Assembly (NCBI RefSeq): GCF_019711375.1
Contig: NZ_CP081295.1
Location: 1,550,001-1,614,000 of the forward strand
Length of the DNA stretch: 64,000 bases
DNA from: Qipengyuania aurantiaca
GTDB lineage: Bacteria; Pseudomonadota; Alphaproteobacteria; Sphingomonadales; Sphingomonadaceae
Reading direction: 5' to 3'
A program made the position numbers and the translations under genes. How positions within the stretch are numbered: position 1 is the stretch's first letter; the number at the start of each line of letters is the position of its first letter. The notes beneath the pieces were generated by a model. The model saw nothing but the letters and a program-made list of their open reading frames with translations. It had not been told where the DNA came from and did not search any database. Below, piece by piece: positions 27,963-38,898 of the stretch.

Positions 27963-28733
27963 TCAAATCCAGGAAAAAGCTCTATCCATTCCGGCGGTGA
28001 GGACTCCGAAATGTTCGCTTTCGGGCACGCGATGGAAATCGAGGCGGTCTTCCATCGACCGGGCGAGGCGAGCGGCGAGGTCCTCGGCCAGGCTGACCAT
28101 GCTGCCGGGCCGGAAGGGCGCTGGGTCGGTTTCCAGGCCGCCGACGGAGAGGTGGAGTCTCGCGTCCGGTCGGGTTTCGAAGGTGGCGGCGAGTTCGTTT
28201 TCCAGCGCCGCGTCCAGCCACAGGGAGGCGGAGAGCAGACCAATATATTCGAGCCGCTCCAGTTCGCCGGCAAAGCGCATCGCGAAGGCGGCGGACAGCG
28301 AATAGCCGATCACGCCCACGAGAGTGCTTTCCGCGCGAACCAGACCCTTCAGAAATTCGGCCAGCTGTTCCGCCCCGCCGGTTTTTGGCAGCGCCGCAAA
28401 ACCGAGATCATATTCCCCGAAGGTCAGATACTCCCCGCGCATGGGGTGGAGCGTAGCGTAATCCTCCGCATCGAAGCCGACCAGCAGCAGCGCGACATCG
28501 TCGAGCGTGCCGTCCACCGTCCGCGCGCGCAGGGCGGCGATGGCGGCATCGCCGATGAGATTGTCGTCGAGCACGAGGATCGTCCGCTTCGGGTCGGGAA
28601 CGGGCGAATAGCGGCGCAGGGTGAAAGGTCCGTGGACCACGAGTTCGCTCGGTTTCAGTCGGATAGTTTCCGGTGCTGCGGCCACTGTTTTTCCCCTTCG
28701 AAGCGACGAGCTATGCAGGGTCGGGAGAGCCAT
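27963..28733 (-). CDS. alpha/beta hydrolase-like (esterase-type) protein
   Basis: This 256-residue protein has the layout of a putative alpha/beta hydrolase: a beta strand [12 protein letters not shown], then a possible nucleophile elbow [20 protein letters not shown] (G-Y-S-L-S) and a late [14 protein letters not shown] region with a candidate catalytic His. It recalls BesA/IroE-like esterases in domain order, but the match is loose and made from memory. The ATG at 28733 with GAGGGG upstream is preferred; the frame is open to 28850. It is divergent from acs. Substrate unknown. Confidence 0.65.
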   Translation of the reverse strand: MALPTLHSSSLRRGKTVAAAPETIRLKPSELVVHGPFTLRRYSPVPDPKRTILVLDDNLIGDAAIAALRARTVDGTLDDVALLLVGFDAEDYATLHPMRGEYLTFGEYDLGFAALPKTGGAEQLAEFLKGLVRAESTLVGVIGYSLSAAFAMRFAGELERLEYIGLLSASLWLDAALENELAATFETRPDARLHLSVGGLETDPAPFRPGSMVSLAEDLAARLARSMEDRLDFHRVPESEHFGVLTAGMDRAFSWI

Positions 28734-28842
28734 TGGAACCCCTCGCTCCGCGCTCACCCACGCGCCAAGTCTCCGCTTGCCCCCGTTCCTGCTGCCGGTA
28801 AGGTCGAACCCGAGAGACGCCGAAGGGATGAGGAGCACCGCC

Positions 28843-30792
<1,950 letters not shown>

Positions 30793-30803
30793 CCCGCGCG
30801 GCG

Positions 30804-31988
30804 CTAGAGCGGGAGCGCCTCGACGAGGCAGCCTGCACTTGCGGCTGGCGCATGAGGCGGGCGGCGGATGAGCCAGCTTGCCTCGGCGAGCACGGCCTGC
30901 GCGCCGCTGACCTGATTGCTCACCGGCACGAGGCCCTGCGGCGTGGCGCTCGCGCGGAAGAAGGTCTCGCGCGAACCGTTCGCTTCCAGATCGGCGCCGA
31001 GGCGGAGCGGCATGGTGGCGATTTGGGCCATCGGATCGCCTCCCTGCATCGCCGCCAGCAGCGGCTGAAGGAACAGGCGGGCTGTGACGAGCGCGGAGCC
31101 GGGATTTCCGGGCAGGCCGAGCACTGGCTTGGATCCGGCCTTGCCGAACCACACGGGTTTGCCCGGTTTGATAGCGATGCGCGAGAATAGCAGCTCCATC
31201 CCGGTCTCGGCGAACATGGGCCGCGCGTGATCGTGATCGCCCACCGAAGCGCCGCCGGTGACGACCACGCAATCGGCGACTTCGAGAGCCTGGGCGGCCA
31301 GGGTGGCCAGCGCCTCGCGGTCGTCGCGCCCGCGCACGTGAAGGACAAGCTCTGCGCCCATGCGGCTGGCGAGCGCGGCGACGGCGTGACTGGCCGTGTC
31401 GGGCTGGGCGAGAGGCTGGCGGTGCGCTTCGCCGGGCGGAACGAGCTCGTCGCCGGTCGCGATCAGGGCGAGGCGAGGGCGGTGCGCGACGTCCAGCTCC
31501 GCACGGTCGGCGGCGGCGGCGGCGATGATGGCTTGCGGCGTCAGCCGTGCTCCCGCCGCCAGCAGCCGCTCGCCTTCGCGAAAATCGCTGCCCTTCCGGC
31601 GGATGTGGCGCGCCGGGCCCCAGCCCTCGGAGAAGCGCACGGTATCGCCTGAGGCTTGCGCGTATTCCTGCATGATGACGATGTCGGCGCCCTTTGGGAC
31701 TGGGGCGCCGGTGAAGATGCGGACCGCATTGCTCTCAGCGACGTGGCCCGCGAAGGGCGCTCCGGGTCTGGATTCGCTAGTCAGTTGCAAAGGCCTGTCC
31801 TGCCCTGCCGAATTCGCGCGCACGGCGTATCCGTCCATGACGGAGACATCGCACCGGGGGGCATCGTAGCGGGCTTGCAGGTCCTGGGCGATGAAGCGAC
31901 CGGCGACCTGATCGAGGGGGACGATCTCGCTATCCAGCGCCGTCACCGAACGGGCGAGAATCGCGAGCGCTTCGTCGAAACCGATCAT
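30804..31988 (-). CDS. moeA: molybdopterin molybdotransferase MoeA
   Basis: MoeA inserts molybdate into adenylated molybdopterin to finish molybdenum cofactor. The 394-residue protein has the MoeA N-terminal domain (PRCDVSVMDGYAVRA), the DIVIMQEYAQ region, the MogA-like domain (VADCVVVTGGASVGDHD) and a C-terminal domain with VLGLPGNPGSALVTARLFL. It starts 9 bases after moaA, so the two form an operon. It converges on acs, with a gap of only 11 bases. Confidence 0.95.
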   Translation of the reverse strand: MIGFDEALAILARSVTALDSEIVPLDQVAGRFIAQDLQARYDAPRCDVSVMDGYAVRANSAGQDRPLQLTSESRPGAPFAGHVAESNAVRIFTGAPVPKGADIVIMQEYAQASGDTVRFSEGWGPARHIRRKGSDFREGERLLAAGARLTPQAIIAAAAADRAELDVAHRPRLALIATGDELVPPGEAHRQPLAQPDTASHAVAALASRMGAELVLHVRGRDDREALATLAAQALEVADCVVVTGGASVGDHDHARPMFAETGMELLFSRIAIKPGKPVWFGKAGSKPVLGLPGNPGSALVTARLFLQPLLAAMQGGDPMAQIATMPLRLGADLEANGSRETFFRASATPQGLVPVSNQVSGAQAVLAEASWLIRRPPHAPAASAGCLVEALPL

Positions 31989-31997
31989 GGAATAGGC

Positions 31998-33035
31998 CTA
32001 CCCGCCGATGGCGGCGAGATGCGGGGTCGTGCCGCTGTCGCCTTCGTGCAGCCGGTGGCCGCGGGTCTTGGACGGCATGGCCGAGCGGATGCGGCTCACC
32101 AACTCGTCTTGCTGGTCGTCGTGCTGGAGCAGGTCGCGCAGGTCCAGCCCTTCCGTGCCGAACAGGCAGAGGTGCAGTCGCCCACGGCTCGACAACCTCA
32201 GGCGGTTGCAGCTGTCGCAAAAGCCCGTCGAATAAGGGGCGATCAGGCCGATCTTCCCGCGATAATCGGGATGGGCGTATTCCACCGCCGGTCCGGCCCC
32301 GTCGGCGCGGGAGAGCGGGGTCCAGCCGCCGTCCCGAAGGCGCTCGCGGATCGCTTCGCCCGGGGTCGCCTGTCGCTGATGGAAGCCGGCGTTATCGTTC
32401 GTCCGCATCAGTTCGATGAAGCGCCAGGAGACTTCGCGTGCCGCCACGAAATCGAGCACCTGCTGCCATCCTTCGCCCTCCAATTCGCGCAGAAGGACGC
32501 TGTTGACCTTGACCGCATCGAAGTCGGCAGCGAGCGCCGCGTCGATCCCGGCCAGGACGTCGCCCAGCCGGTCGTGGCCCGTCACCCGCGCAAAGCTCTC
32601 CGCGTCGAGCGTGTCGACGCTGACATTGATCGCGTCCACGCCTGCCGCGCGCCATGCGTCCGCTTCGCGCGCCAGCCGGTAGCCGTTGGTGGTCATCGCA
32701 ACGCGCCTGATGCCCTCCACTCCGGCAAGCTCGCGCGCAATTTCCGTGAAGTCGCGGCGCACCGTAGGCTCCCCCCCGGTGAGGCGCAGCTTCCACAGGC
32801 CGAGCCGCGCGAAAGCGGAAACGGCCCGGCGCAATTCCTCGCATGAGAGTTCGGGGGGCAAGCCGTCCTGCTTCACGAAACCGTTCGGCAGGCAGTAACT
32901 GCAGCGGAAGTTGCATCGGTCGGTGAGCGAGAGGCGCAGGTAGGAAAATCGCCGTCCGAACCCGTCTTCGAGCTGCCGGGACCCAAGGTAGGACCTTGAA
33001 AGTTGATCGGGCAAGGGTGGGTCCGAAAGAGCCAT
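31998..33035 (-). CDS. moaA: GTP 3',8-cyclase MoaA
   Basis: This radical SAM enzyme carries out the first step of molybdenum cofactor synthesis from GTP. The 345-residue protein carries C41-x3-C45-x2-C48 in LTDRCNFRCSYC, the GGEPTVRRDF segment, and the C-terminal cluster motif CDSCNRLRLSSRGRLHLCLFG. It ends in Gly-Gly, as required in MoaA for activity of the C-terminal tail. Its start is 86 bases from the divergent MBL-fold gene. Confidence 0.96.
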   Translation of the reverse strand: MALSDPPLPDQLSRSYLGSRQLEDGFGRRFSYLRLSLTDRCNFRCSYCLPNGFVKQDGLPPELSCEELRRAVSAFARLGLWKLRLTGGEPTVRRDFTEIARELAGVEGIRRVAMTTNGYRLAREADAWRAAGVDAINVSVDTLDAESFARVTGHDRLGDVLAGIDAALAADFDAVKVNSVLLRELEGEGWQQVLDFVAAREVSWRFIELMRTNDNAGFHQRQATPGEAIRERLRDGGWTPLSRADGAGPAVEYAHPDYRGKIGLIAPYSTGFCDSCNRLRLSSRGRLHLCLFGTEGLDLRDLLQHDDQQDELVSRIRSAMPSKTRGHRLHEGDSGTTPHLAAIGG

Positions 33036-33085
33036 CTACCCAGCGCCTACACCCTGCTGCGGAGCATGGCCACCGCTTCGGCCCA

Positions 33086-33115
33086 TTGACAGCCGACAAA
33101 GGTATATTAGATAAT
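33086..33115 (+). promoter_or_regulatory. promoter of the MBL/YeeE sulfur operon
   Basis: TTGACA at 33086-33091 and GATAAT at 33110-33115 (18-base spacing; TAGATA at 33108 would give 16) form a good sigma-70 type promoter. The -10 lies so close to the ATG at 33122 that the transcript would be leaderless or nearly so, and no ribosome site is visible. The AT-rich -10 region is a natural place for ArsR repressor binding. Confidence 0.55.
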
Positions 33116-33121
33116 CCTGAT

Positions 33122-34072
33122 ATGAACCAGTCAACGACATCTTCCGCTCCCGACGACTCGCTTTCCGCCGCGACCGAACAGGTGCGCCGCGCCGCGCAGG
33201 ACAAAGCGAAACGCCCCTCCATCGCAGGCTTCTTCGACGAGGCGACCAATACGGTTACCTATGTCGTGCACGATCCGGCGAGCGGCGAGGCGGCGATCAT
33301 CGATTCGGTGCTCGATTACGATGCGGCTGCGGGGCGTACCTCGCATGGATCGGCCGAGCTGATCGTCGAATATGTGAAGGCCAACGATCTCACCGTCACT
33401 TGGCTGATCGAGACCCACGCCCATGCCGACCATATCTCGGCAGCGCCTTACCTGCAGGAAAAGCTGGGCGGGAAACTGTCCATCGGGCGCGAGATCATCC
33501 GGGTGCAGGACGTCTTCGGCAAGCTGTTCAACGCGGGCACCGATTTCGAGCGCGACGGGTCGCAATTCGATCACCTGTTCACCGATGGCGAGACCTTCAA
33601 ACTGGGCGAGATCGAGGGCATTGCGCTCCACGTACCCGGCCACACGCCCGCCGACTACGCCTTCATCATCGGCGATGCGGCCTTTGTCGGTGACACGATC
33701 TTCATGCCCGACTTCGGCACGGCGCGGGCGGACTTTCCCGGCGGCGACGCGCGCCAGCTCTACCAGTCGATCCAGCGCCTGCTGTCGCTGCCCGGCGAAA
33801 CGCGTCTGTTCCTGTGCCACGATTACAAGGCCCCCGGCCGCGACGAATACGCGTGGGAGACCACCGTTCGCCAGCAGCGCGAGGAAAACGTCCACGTCAA
33901 GCAAGGTACGAGTGAGGACGAGTTCGTCGCCATGCGGACCAAGCGTGACAGCACGCTTTCCATGCCCGAACTGATCATGCCGAGCGTGCAGGTCAATATC
34001 CGCGGCGGGCACCTGCCCGAGCCGGAGGAGAATGGCGTGAGCTACATCAAGATCCCGGTGAACACGCTGTGA
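33122..34072 (+). CDS. MBL-fold persulfide dioxygenase-like protein (Blh type)
   Basis: This 316-residue metallo-beta-lactamase-fold protein of the ETHE1/Blh group is expected to oxidise glutathione persulfide to sulfite with a mononuclear iron. Visible ligands include H99-A-H101-A-D103-H104, the VPGHTPADYAF His, the FVGDTIFMPDFGTARADFPG Asp and a late LCHDYK His. The frame is open from 32996, but MNQSTTSS at 33122 follows the promoter directly. It starts a coupled operon with two YeeE/YedE halves and a DUF442 protein, and its TGA overlaps the next GTG. Confidence 0.88.
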   Translation: MNQSTTSSAPDDSLSAATEQVRRAAQDKAKRPSIAGFFDEATNTVTYVVHDPASGEAAIIDSVLDYDAAAGRTSHGSAELIVEYVKANDLTVTWLIETHAHADHISAAPYLQEKLGGKLSIGREIIRVQDVFGKLFNAGTDFERDGSQFDHLFTDGETFKLGEIEGIALHVPGHTPADYAFIIGDAAFVGDTIFMPDFGTARADFPGGDARQLYQSIQRLLSLPGETRLFLCHDYKAPGRDEYAWETTVRQQREENVHVKQGTSEDEFVAMRTKRDSTLSMPELIMPSVQVNIRGGHLPEPEENGVSYIKIPVNTL

Positions 34073-34503
34073 CGCTTCCCGGATTTCCCGACGCCGCCCC
34101 GCTCGACGGGCTCTTTGGCGGTCTCCTGATCGGCCTTGCCGCAGCGCTCATGCTGCTGGGCGCAGGCCGCATCGCGGGCGTTTCCGGCATCGTCGGCCGC
34201 GCCTTCGGCATCAACGACAGCGGCATGTCGCCTTCCAGCGCGTGGATGTTCGTGATCGGATTGCCGCTGGGTGCAGGGCTCGTCGCGCTGCTCAAGGGCC
34301 GCCTCGATCCTGAGTTTATGCCGCTGCCCGTGCTGGCTGTCGCCGGTGTCATCGTGGGCTTCGGCGCGCGGCTTGGCAGCGGCTGCACCAGTGGGCATGG
34401 CGTGTGCGGCGTCAGCCGATTCTCGCAACGTTCGATCGTCGCGACGCTCACCTTCATGGCCGCCGGAATTGCGACGGTCGCGCTCATGGGAGCCTTCGCA
34501 TGA
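34069..34503 (+). CDS. YeeE/YedE family membrane protein (PmpA-like)
   Basis: This 144-residue protein has four to five hydrophobic segments and the signature GFGARLGSGCTSGHGVCGVSRFS, with conserved cysteines that in YeeE/TsuA relay thiosulfate or sulfane sulfur. It is a half-length version, paired with the next gene, as in the PmpAB pair beside Blh in other alphaproteobacteria. The GTG start overlaps the MBL stop. It probably imports or exports a sulfur compound at the inner membrane. Confidence 0.88.
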   Translation: MTLPGFPDAAPLDGLFGGLLIGLAAALMLLGAGRIAGVSGIVGRAFGINDSGMSPSSAWMFVIGLPLGAGLVALLKGRLDPEFMPLPVLAVAGVIVGFGARLGSGCTSGHGVCGVSRFSQRSIVATLTFMAAGIATVALMGAFA

Positions 34504-34940
34504 TCCGCACCCATCTTCCCCCGCTCGTGTCCGGCACGCTGTTCGGAGCGGGCCTCGCGTTCGGCGGCATGACCGATCCGGCGCGCGTGCGCGGATTCCT
34601 CGATATCTTCGGCGACTGGGACCCGACGCTGGCCTTCGTCATGGGCGGCGCGGTCATCGTCATGGCCATCGCCTGGCGCTTCGTCCCGCGCATGCGCCAC
34701 CCTCTCTTCGCCGGCGAATTCGCCCTGCCCGAACGCAGCGACCTGACCCCGCGGCTGATCGCCGGGGCCACGCTGTTCGGCATCGGCTGGGGCATGGCGG
34801 GCCTGTGCCCCGGGCCCGGCATCGCCTCGCTCGCCATCGCTCCGCTGGAAGCTTCGGTCTTCACCGCAGGCCTGCTTGGCGGGCTCGTGCTCAATCGGCT
34901 GGCCTTCGACCGGCCCGCAAAGGAAACCGCCCATGGATAG
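34500..34940 (+). CDS. DUF6691/YeeE family membrane protein (PmpB-like)
   Basis: This 146-residue second half of the YeeE/YedE pair has four hydrophobic segments. The first is LVSGTLFGAGLAFGGMTDPARV and the sulfur-relay signature is GWGMAGLCPGPGIASLA, with a single conserved Cys. The ATG at 34500 overlaps the previous stop (ATGA). The frame is open upstream from 34404, but that part lies inside the preceding gene. It is expected to form a complex with the PmpA-like partner. Confidence 0.87.
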   Translation: MIRTHLPPLVSGTLFGAGLAFGGMTDPARVRGFLDIFGDWDPTLAFVMGGAVIVMAIAWRFVPRMRHPLFAGEFALPERSDLTPRLIAGATLFGIGWGMAGLCPGPGIASLAIAPLEASVFTAGLLGGLVLNRLAFDRPAKETAHG

Positions 34941-35340
34941 CAACCAGCTTACCGACAATCTCTGTGTGAGAGGGCAGGTCACGCCCGACGATGTCGCAGC
35001 AGCGAAAGACGCTGGCTTCACGCGCATCGTCTGCAACCGCCCCGATGGCGAGGCCGAGGGGCAGCCGGACGCCGAGGCCATTCGCGCCGCCGCGCAGGCC
35101 TGCGGCCTCGACTTCACCTACAACCCCGTCAGCCCCGGCGCGATCACGCCCGAGGCGGTGCAGCAACAGGCCGACGCCTTGTGCGCGGGCGAGGGCAAGG
35201 TTCTGGCCTATTGCGGCAGCGGCAAACGCGCCACGGTCCTGTGGGCACTCTCCAATCCCGAAGGGCTGAGCGTGGATGAACGCCTCGCACGGGCGGAGCG
35301 CGCCGGATACGATCTATCGGAACTGCGCGACCGGCTGTAA
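34933..35340 (+). CDS. DUF442/TIGR01244 family sulfur transferase-phosphatase
   Basis: This 135-residue protein matches the small phosphatase/rhodanese-like domain often fused to the N-terminus of Blh. It begins NQLTDNLCVRGQVTPDDVAA and carries the active-site loop YCGSGKRATVLWAL (C-x4-R), which resembles a rhodanese loop. Here the domain is a separate gene two positions after the MBL gene. The ATG at 34933 overlaps the end of the YeeE gene by 8 bases. It is likely to move sulfane sulfur in the persulfide pathway. Confidence 0.85.
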   Translation: MDSNQLTDNLCVRGQVTPDDVAAAKDAGFTRIVCNRPDGEAEGQPDAEAIRAAAQACGLDFTYNPVSPGAITPEAVQQQADALCAGEGKVLAYCGSGKRATVLWALSNPEGLSVDERLARAERAGYDLSELRDRL

Positions 35341-35350
35341 CGCCGACAGC

Positions 35351-35674
35351 TTATTCAGCCGCTTCTTCGCCGTCCTCGTTGCAGGCGCAGAACTGGTCGT
35401 AAAGCGTGCCGATCACGGCTTTCACTTCCTCGCTGTCGAGCCCGTAATAGACATATTGCGAGCTGCGCCGCGTGGTCACCAGCCCTTCGCGCCGGAGCAG
35501 CGAAAGGTGCTGCGAGAGCGCCGATTGCGACAGCGAGACATGCTCGGACATCTCGCTCACGGTAAGCTCGCCCTGCGACAGCTGGCACAGGATCATCAGC
35601 CGCGATTCGTTCGCCATCGACTTCAGCAGCGAAGTCGCGCGCGCCGCGTTCTTTCGCAATTCGTCCAATGGCAT
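35351..35674 (-). CDS. ArsR-family persulfide-sensing regulator, SqrR/BigR type
   Basis: This 107-residue winged-helix repressor has an HTH core SEMSEHVSLSQSALSQHLSL. Cysteines sit at C30 (RLMILCQL) and C96/C98 (YDQFCACNE). The 66-residue spacing C30-C96 equals that of the redox pair in SqrR (C41/C107), and no metal-binding ELCVCDL box is present, so a persulfide sensor is likely. An alternative GTG at 35680, with AGGGGA seven bases upstream, would add two residues. It converges on the sulfur operon, which it probably represses. Confidence 0.88.
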   Translation of the reverse strand: MPLDELRKNAARATSLLKSMANESRLMILCQLSQGELTVSEMSEHVSLSQSALSQHLSLLRREGLVTTRRSSQYVYYGLDSEEVKAVIGTLYDQFCACNEDGEEAAE

Positions 35675-35867
35675 GTCCACGTAAGGATCCCCTGTTAGCC
35701 GCGCCCCGCAGCCATGCTGCAACGCGGCATTGTACTCCTCTCGCTCCTTACGCGCAACGAGCGGTTTCAACTGTAACATTTGATGAAAGGTGCGAGCATC
35801 CTTCGATGCGAGTTGCATTTGCGCACTCTTTCGCTTTGTGTGCGAAGGAGAGTTCAGGGAGAGACTT

Positions 35868-36944
35868 ATGAATAACGGACCGCTGAGCGGCCTTCGTGTC
35901 GTCGAATTCCAGGGCATCGGGCCGGGCCCGCACGTCGCCATGCTGCTTGCCGATCTCGGCGCGGAAGTCGTGCGGATCGAGCGGCCCGGACATCAGCCGA
36001 TGAACGCCGTGGTCGAGCGCGCGCGCCACCGCGCGGCGGTCGACCTGAAGAGCGAGGAGGGGCAGGCCTTCGTGAGGCAGGCGCTCGCCTCGGCGGACGT
36101 CCTTGTGGAAGGGTTCCGCCCCGGCGTGATGGAGCGGCTGGGCCTCGGTCCCGACGAAATGCTCAATCTCAACCCGCGGCTCGTCTATGCGCGCATGACA
36201 GGTTGGGGGCAGGACGGGCCTCTGGCGCAAGCGGCGGGGCACGACCTCAACTATATCGCCATCACCGGCGCGCTCGACAGTATCGGGGCGAAGGGCGCAT
36301 TGCCAATTCCGCCGCAAAACCTCGTCGGCGATTTCGGCGGCGGGTCGATGTATTGCGCCTTCGGCATCTTGGCCGCGCTGTACGAACGCCAGACCAGCGG
36401 CAAGGGGCAGGTGGTCGATGCGGCCATTGTCGATGGTGTGACCAGCCTGATGAGCTTCTTCTACGGCCAACCGCATAGCGCGCTGCGCACCACCCAGCGC
36501 GGGGCAGGCCTGCTCGGCGGAGCGGCGCATTTCTACCGCTGCTATACCTGCGCCGACGGCAAGGAGATAACCGTCGGGGCCATCGAGCCGCAGTTCTACG
36601 CCGAGCTCCTTGAACGCGCCGATGCGCCCGAGGAATTGCGCGAAGGGCAGATGAACCCCGCGAACTGGAACGATTACGCGGACCGCCTCGCGGCCCTCTT
36701 CAAGACAAAGCCTCAGGCCGAGTGGGTCGCACTTCTCGAAGGTACCGACGCCTGCTTCGCGCCGGTCGTCCCGCTGGACGAGGCGAAAGACCATCCGCAT
36801 ATGAAGGCGCGGGGCGCTTTCGTCGACCATGGCGGTCGCTCGCACACAGCGCCCGCACCGCGCTTCGACCGTACGCCTGGTACGATCCGCGACAGTGCAC
36901 AGGACGGCGAAGAGGTGGTGGCGCGCTGGTCGCAAGGGAGCTAG
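35868..36944 (+). CDS. CaiB/BaiF CoA-transferase family, alpha-methylacyl-CoA racemase-like
   Basis: This 358-residue CoA-transferase family III protein begins GPLSGLRVVEFQGIGPGPHVAMLLADLGAEVVR in pieces typical of AMACR. The segment WGQDGPLAQAAGHDLNYIAI includes the racemase GHDxNYxA motif with the catalytic Asp region. This supports epimerisation of 2-methylacyl-CoA rather than CoA transfer. The ATG at 35868 has AGGGAGAG upstream. It begins an operon with an aldehyde dehydrogenase and a MaoC-type hydratase, pointing to branched-chain or isoprenoid acyl degradation. Confidence 0.87.
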   Translation: MNNGPLSGLRVVEFQGIGPGPHVAMLLADLGAEVVRIERPGHQPMNAVVERARHRAAVDLKSEEGQAFVRQALASADVLVEGFRPGVMERLGLGPDEMLNLNPRLVYARMTGWGQDGPLAQAAGHDLNYIAITGALDSIGAKGALPIPPQNLVGDFGGGSMYCAFGILAALYERQTSGKGQVVDAAIVDGVTSLMSFFYGQPHSALRTTQRGAGLLGGAAHFYRCYTCADGKEITVGAIEPQFYAELLERADAPEELREGQMNPANWNDYADRLAALFKTKPQAEWVALLEGTDACFAPVVPLDEAKDHPHMKARGAFVDHGGRSHTAPAPRFDRTPGTIRDSAQDGEEVVARWSQGS

Positions 36945-36972
36945 AGAGCCGCGCATAAGGAGAGTATTTCCC

Positions 36973-38391
36973 ATGCGCGATTGCACCAAGTTCTACATCG
37001 ACGGCCAGTGGGTCGACCCGGTCACCGAGAATACCCAGCCGGTAGAAAACCCCGCCACCGAAGATACTATCGGCCACATCAGCTTCGGCACCAAGGCCGA
37101 TGTCGACAAGGCGGTCGCCGCCGCGCGCCGCGCGTTTGAGAGCTTCAGCCAGACCACCAAGGAAGAGCGCCTCACCCTGCTGCGCGCCATCCAGGCCGAG
37201 ATCGCCAACCGCAAGGACGATCTCGCGCTCGCCGTGAGCGAGGAAATGGGCGCGCCGATGAGCCTCGCCAACGGCCCGCACACCGGCCTGCTTGCCGGTC
37301 ACTGCCAGACCGCCATCGAAGTGCTTGAGAAGTTCGAATTCGAACGCCAGGACGGCCCGACGCTCCACGTGTGGGAGCCGATCGGCGTGGTCGGCATGAT
37401 CACTCCGTGGAACTGGCCGCTCAACCAGATCGCGTGCAAGGTCTTCCCCGCGCTGGCGACCGGCAACACGATGATCCTGAAGCCATCCGAAATCGCGCCG
37501 TTCGACGCCTATATCTTTGCCGAGATCATGGACGCGGCGGGCGTGCCGGCTGGCGTGTTCAACCTCGTCAACGGTGACGGTCCGGGCGTGGGCGAGGCGA
37601 TGAGCGGCCATCCCGATATCGACATGATCAGCTTCACCGGCTCGACGCGCGCCGGCGTGCTAATCGCCAAGAACGCTGCCGAGACGGTCAAGCGCGTGGC
37701 GCAGGAACTGGGCGGCAAGAGCCCCAACATCATCCTCGACGACAGCGCCTTCACCAAGTCGGTCATGCGCGGCACCACCGCCATGATGGGCAATTCGGGC
37801 CAGACCTGCACCGCGCCCAGCCGTATGCTCGTGCCGCACAAGCGTATGGAAGAAGCCAAGGCCGCGGCCAAGGAAGCCGCCGAAGGCGTCATTCCCGGCG
37901 ATCCCAAGGGCAACGCCACCATCGGTCCGGTGGTCTCCAAGGCGCAGTGGGAAAAGATCCAGGGCCTCATCCAGAAGGGTATCGACGAAGGCGCGACGCT
38001 GGTCGCAGGCGGTCCGGGCAAGCCCGAAGGCCTCGAAACCGGCCACTACGTCAAACCGACCGTCTTCGCCGATGTCACCAACGACATGACCATCGCGCGC
38101 GAGGAAATCTTCGGCCCCGTCCTCGCGATCCTCGGCTATGACGATTACGACGACGCGATCCGCATCTCGAACGACACCGAATACGGCCTCGCCAGCCACA
38201 TCATGGGCGAGGATGTCGAGACCGCGAAGAAACTCGCCAGGCGCATCCGTGCAGGCCGGGTCGCCATCAACGGCGGCTACGACATGAACGCGGCTTTCGG
38301 CGGCTACAAGAAATCGGGCAACGGCCGCGAATGGGGCGAGTGGGGCTTCCACGACTTCCTCGAGGTCAAGGCCGTGATGGGCCACAGCTGA
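36973..38391 (+). CDS. NAD(P)-dependent aldehyde dehydrogenase
   Basis: This 472-residue aldehyde dehydrogenase has the Rossmann fold segment [19 protein letters not shown], the FTGSTRAG loop, the general-base Glu in QELGGKSPN and the catalytic Cys in [12 protein letters not shown]. It oxidises an aldehyde to the acid; the substrate is unclear. AAGGAGAG lies before the ATG at 36973. Its last base is shared with the start of the MaoC gene (TGATG), so these are coupled. Context suggests branched or isoprenoid aldehydes. Confidence 0.93.
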   Translation: MRDCTKFYIDGQWVDPVTENTQPVENPATEDTIGHISFGTKADVDKAVAAARRAFESFSQTTKEERLTLLRAIQAEIANRKDDLALAVSEEMGAPMSLANGPHTGLLAGHCQTAIEVLEKFEFERQDGPTLHVWEPIGVVGMITPWNWPLNQIACKVFPALATGNTMILKPSEIAPFDAYIFAEIMDAAGVPAGVFNLVNGDGPGVGEAMSGHPDIDMISFTGSTRAGVLIAKNAAETVKRVAQELGGKSPNIILDDSAFTKSVMRGTTAMMGNSGQTCTAPSRMLVPHKRMEEAKAAAKEAAEGVIPGDPKGNATIGPVVSKAQWEKIQGLIQKGIDEGATLVAGGPGKPEGLETGHYVKPTVFADVTNDMTIAREEIFGPVLAILGYDDYDDAIRISNDTEYGLASHIMGEDVETAKKLARRIRAGRVAINGGYDMNAAFGGYKKSGNGREWGEWGFHDFLEVKAVMGHS

Positions 38392-38840
38392 TGGCGGGCA
38401 AGCACTTCGACGAATGGCAGGTCGGCGACAAGTTGACCCATGAAATCCGGCGCACGGTGACCGAGGCGGACAACCTCTTCTTCACCGTGATGACCCACAA
38501 CCCGCAGCCGCTCCACCTCGACGTGGAAGCGGCCAGGGAAAGCGAGTTCGGGCAGATCCTGGTCAACGGGACCTACACCTTCTCGCTCATGGTGGGGCTG
38601 AGCGTCGGTGACACCACGCTCGGTACCCTTGTGGCCAATCTCGGTTACGACAAGCTGGTGATGCCCAAGCCCGTCTTCATCGGCGATACGCTGCATGCGA
38701 CGAGCGAAGTCATTGCCTTGCGCGAAAGCAAGTCGCGCCCGGACACCGGCATCGTCACCTTCCTGCACGAGGCGGTGAACCAGCGCGGCGAAGTGGTCTG
38801 TCGCTGCGAACGCTCCGCGCTGCTCAAGAAAAGCGCCTGA
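38391..38840 (+). CDS. MaoC family dehydratase
   Basis: This 149-residue hot-dog fold protein has the hydratase-2 type motif, with Asp in TEADNLFF and His in [17 protein letters not shown], and the conserved [13 protein letters not shown]. It probably hydrates an enoyl-CoA or mesaconyl-type CoA ester. It is translationally coupled to the preceding aldehyde dehydrogenase and completes the racemase-ALDH-hydratase operon. Confidence 0.9.
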   Translation: MAGKHFDEWQVGDKLTHEIRRTVTEADNLFFTVMTHNPQPLHLDVEAARESEFGQILVNGTYTFSLMVGLSVGDTTLGTLVANLGYDKLVMPKPVFIGDTLHATSEVIALRESKSRPDTGIVTFLHEAVNQRGEVVCRCERSALLKKSA

Positions 38841-38898
38841 TCACGGGCGCTTGCACCCATTCCTCCCCTTCGCGCGTTGACGCTCGAAGGGGATAGGA

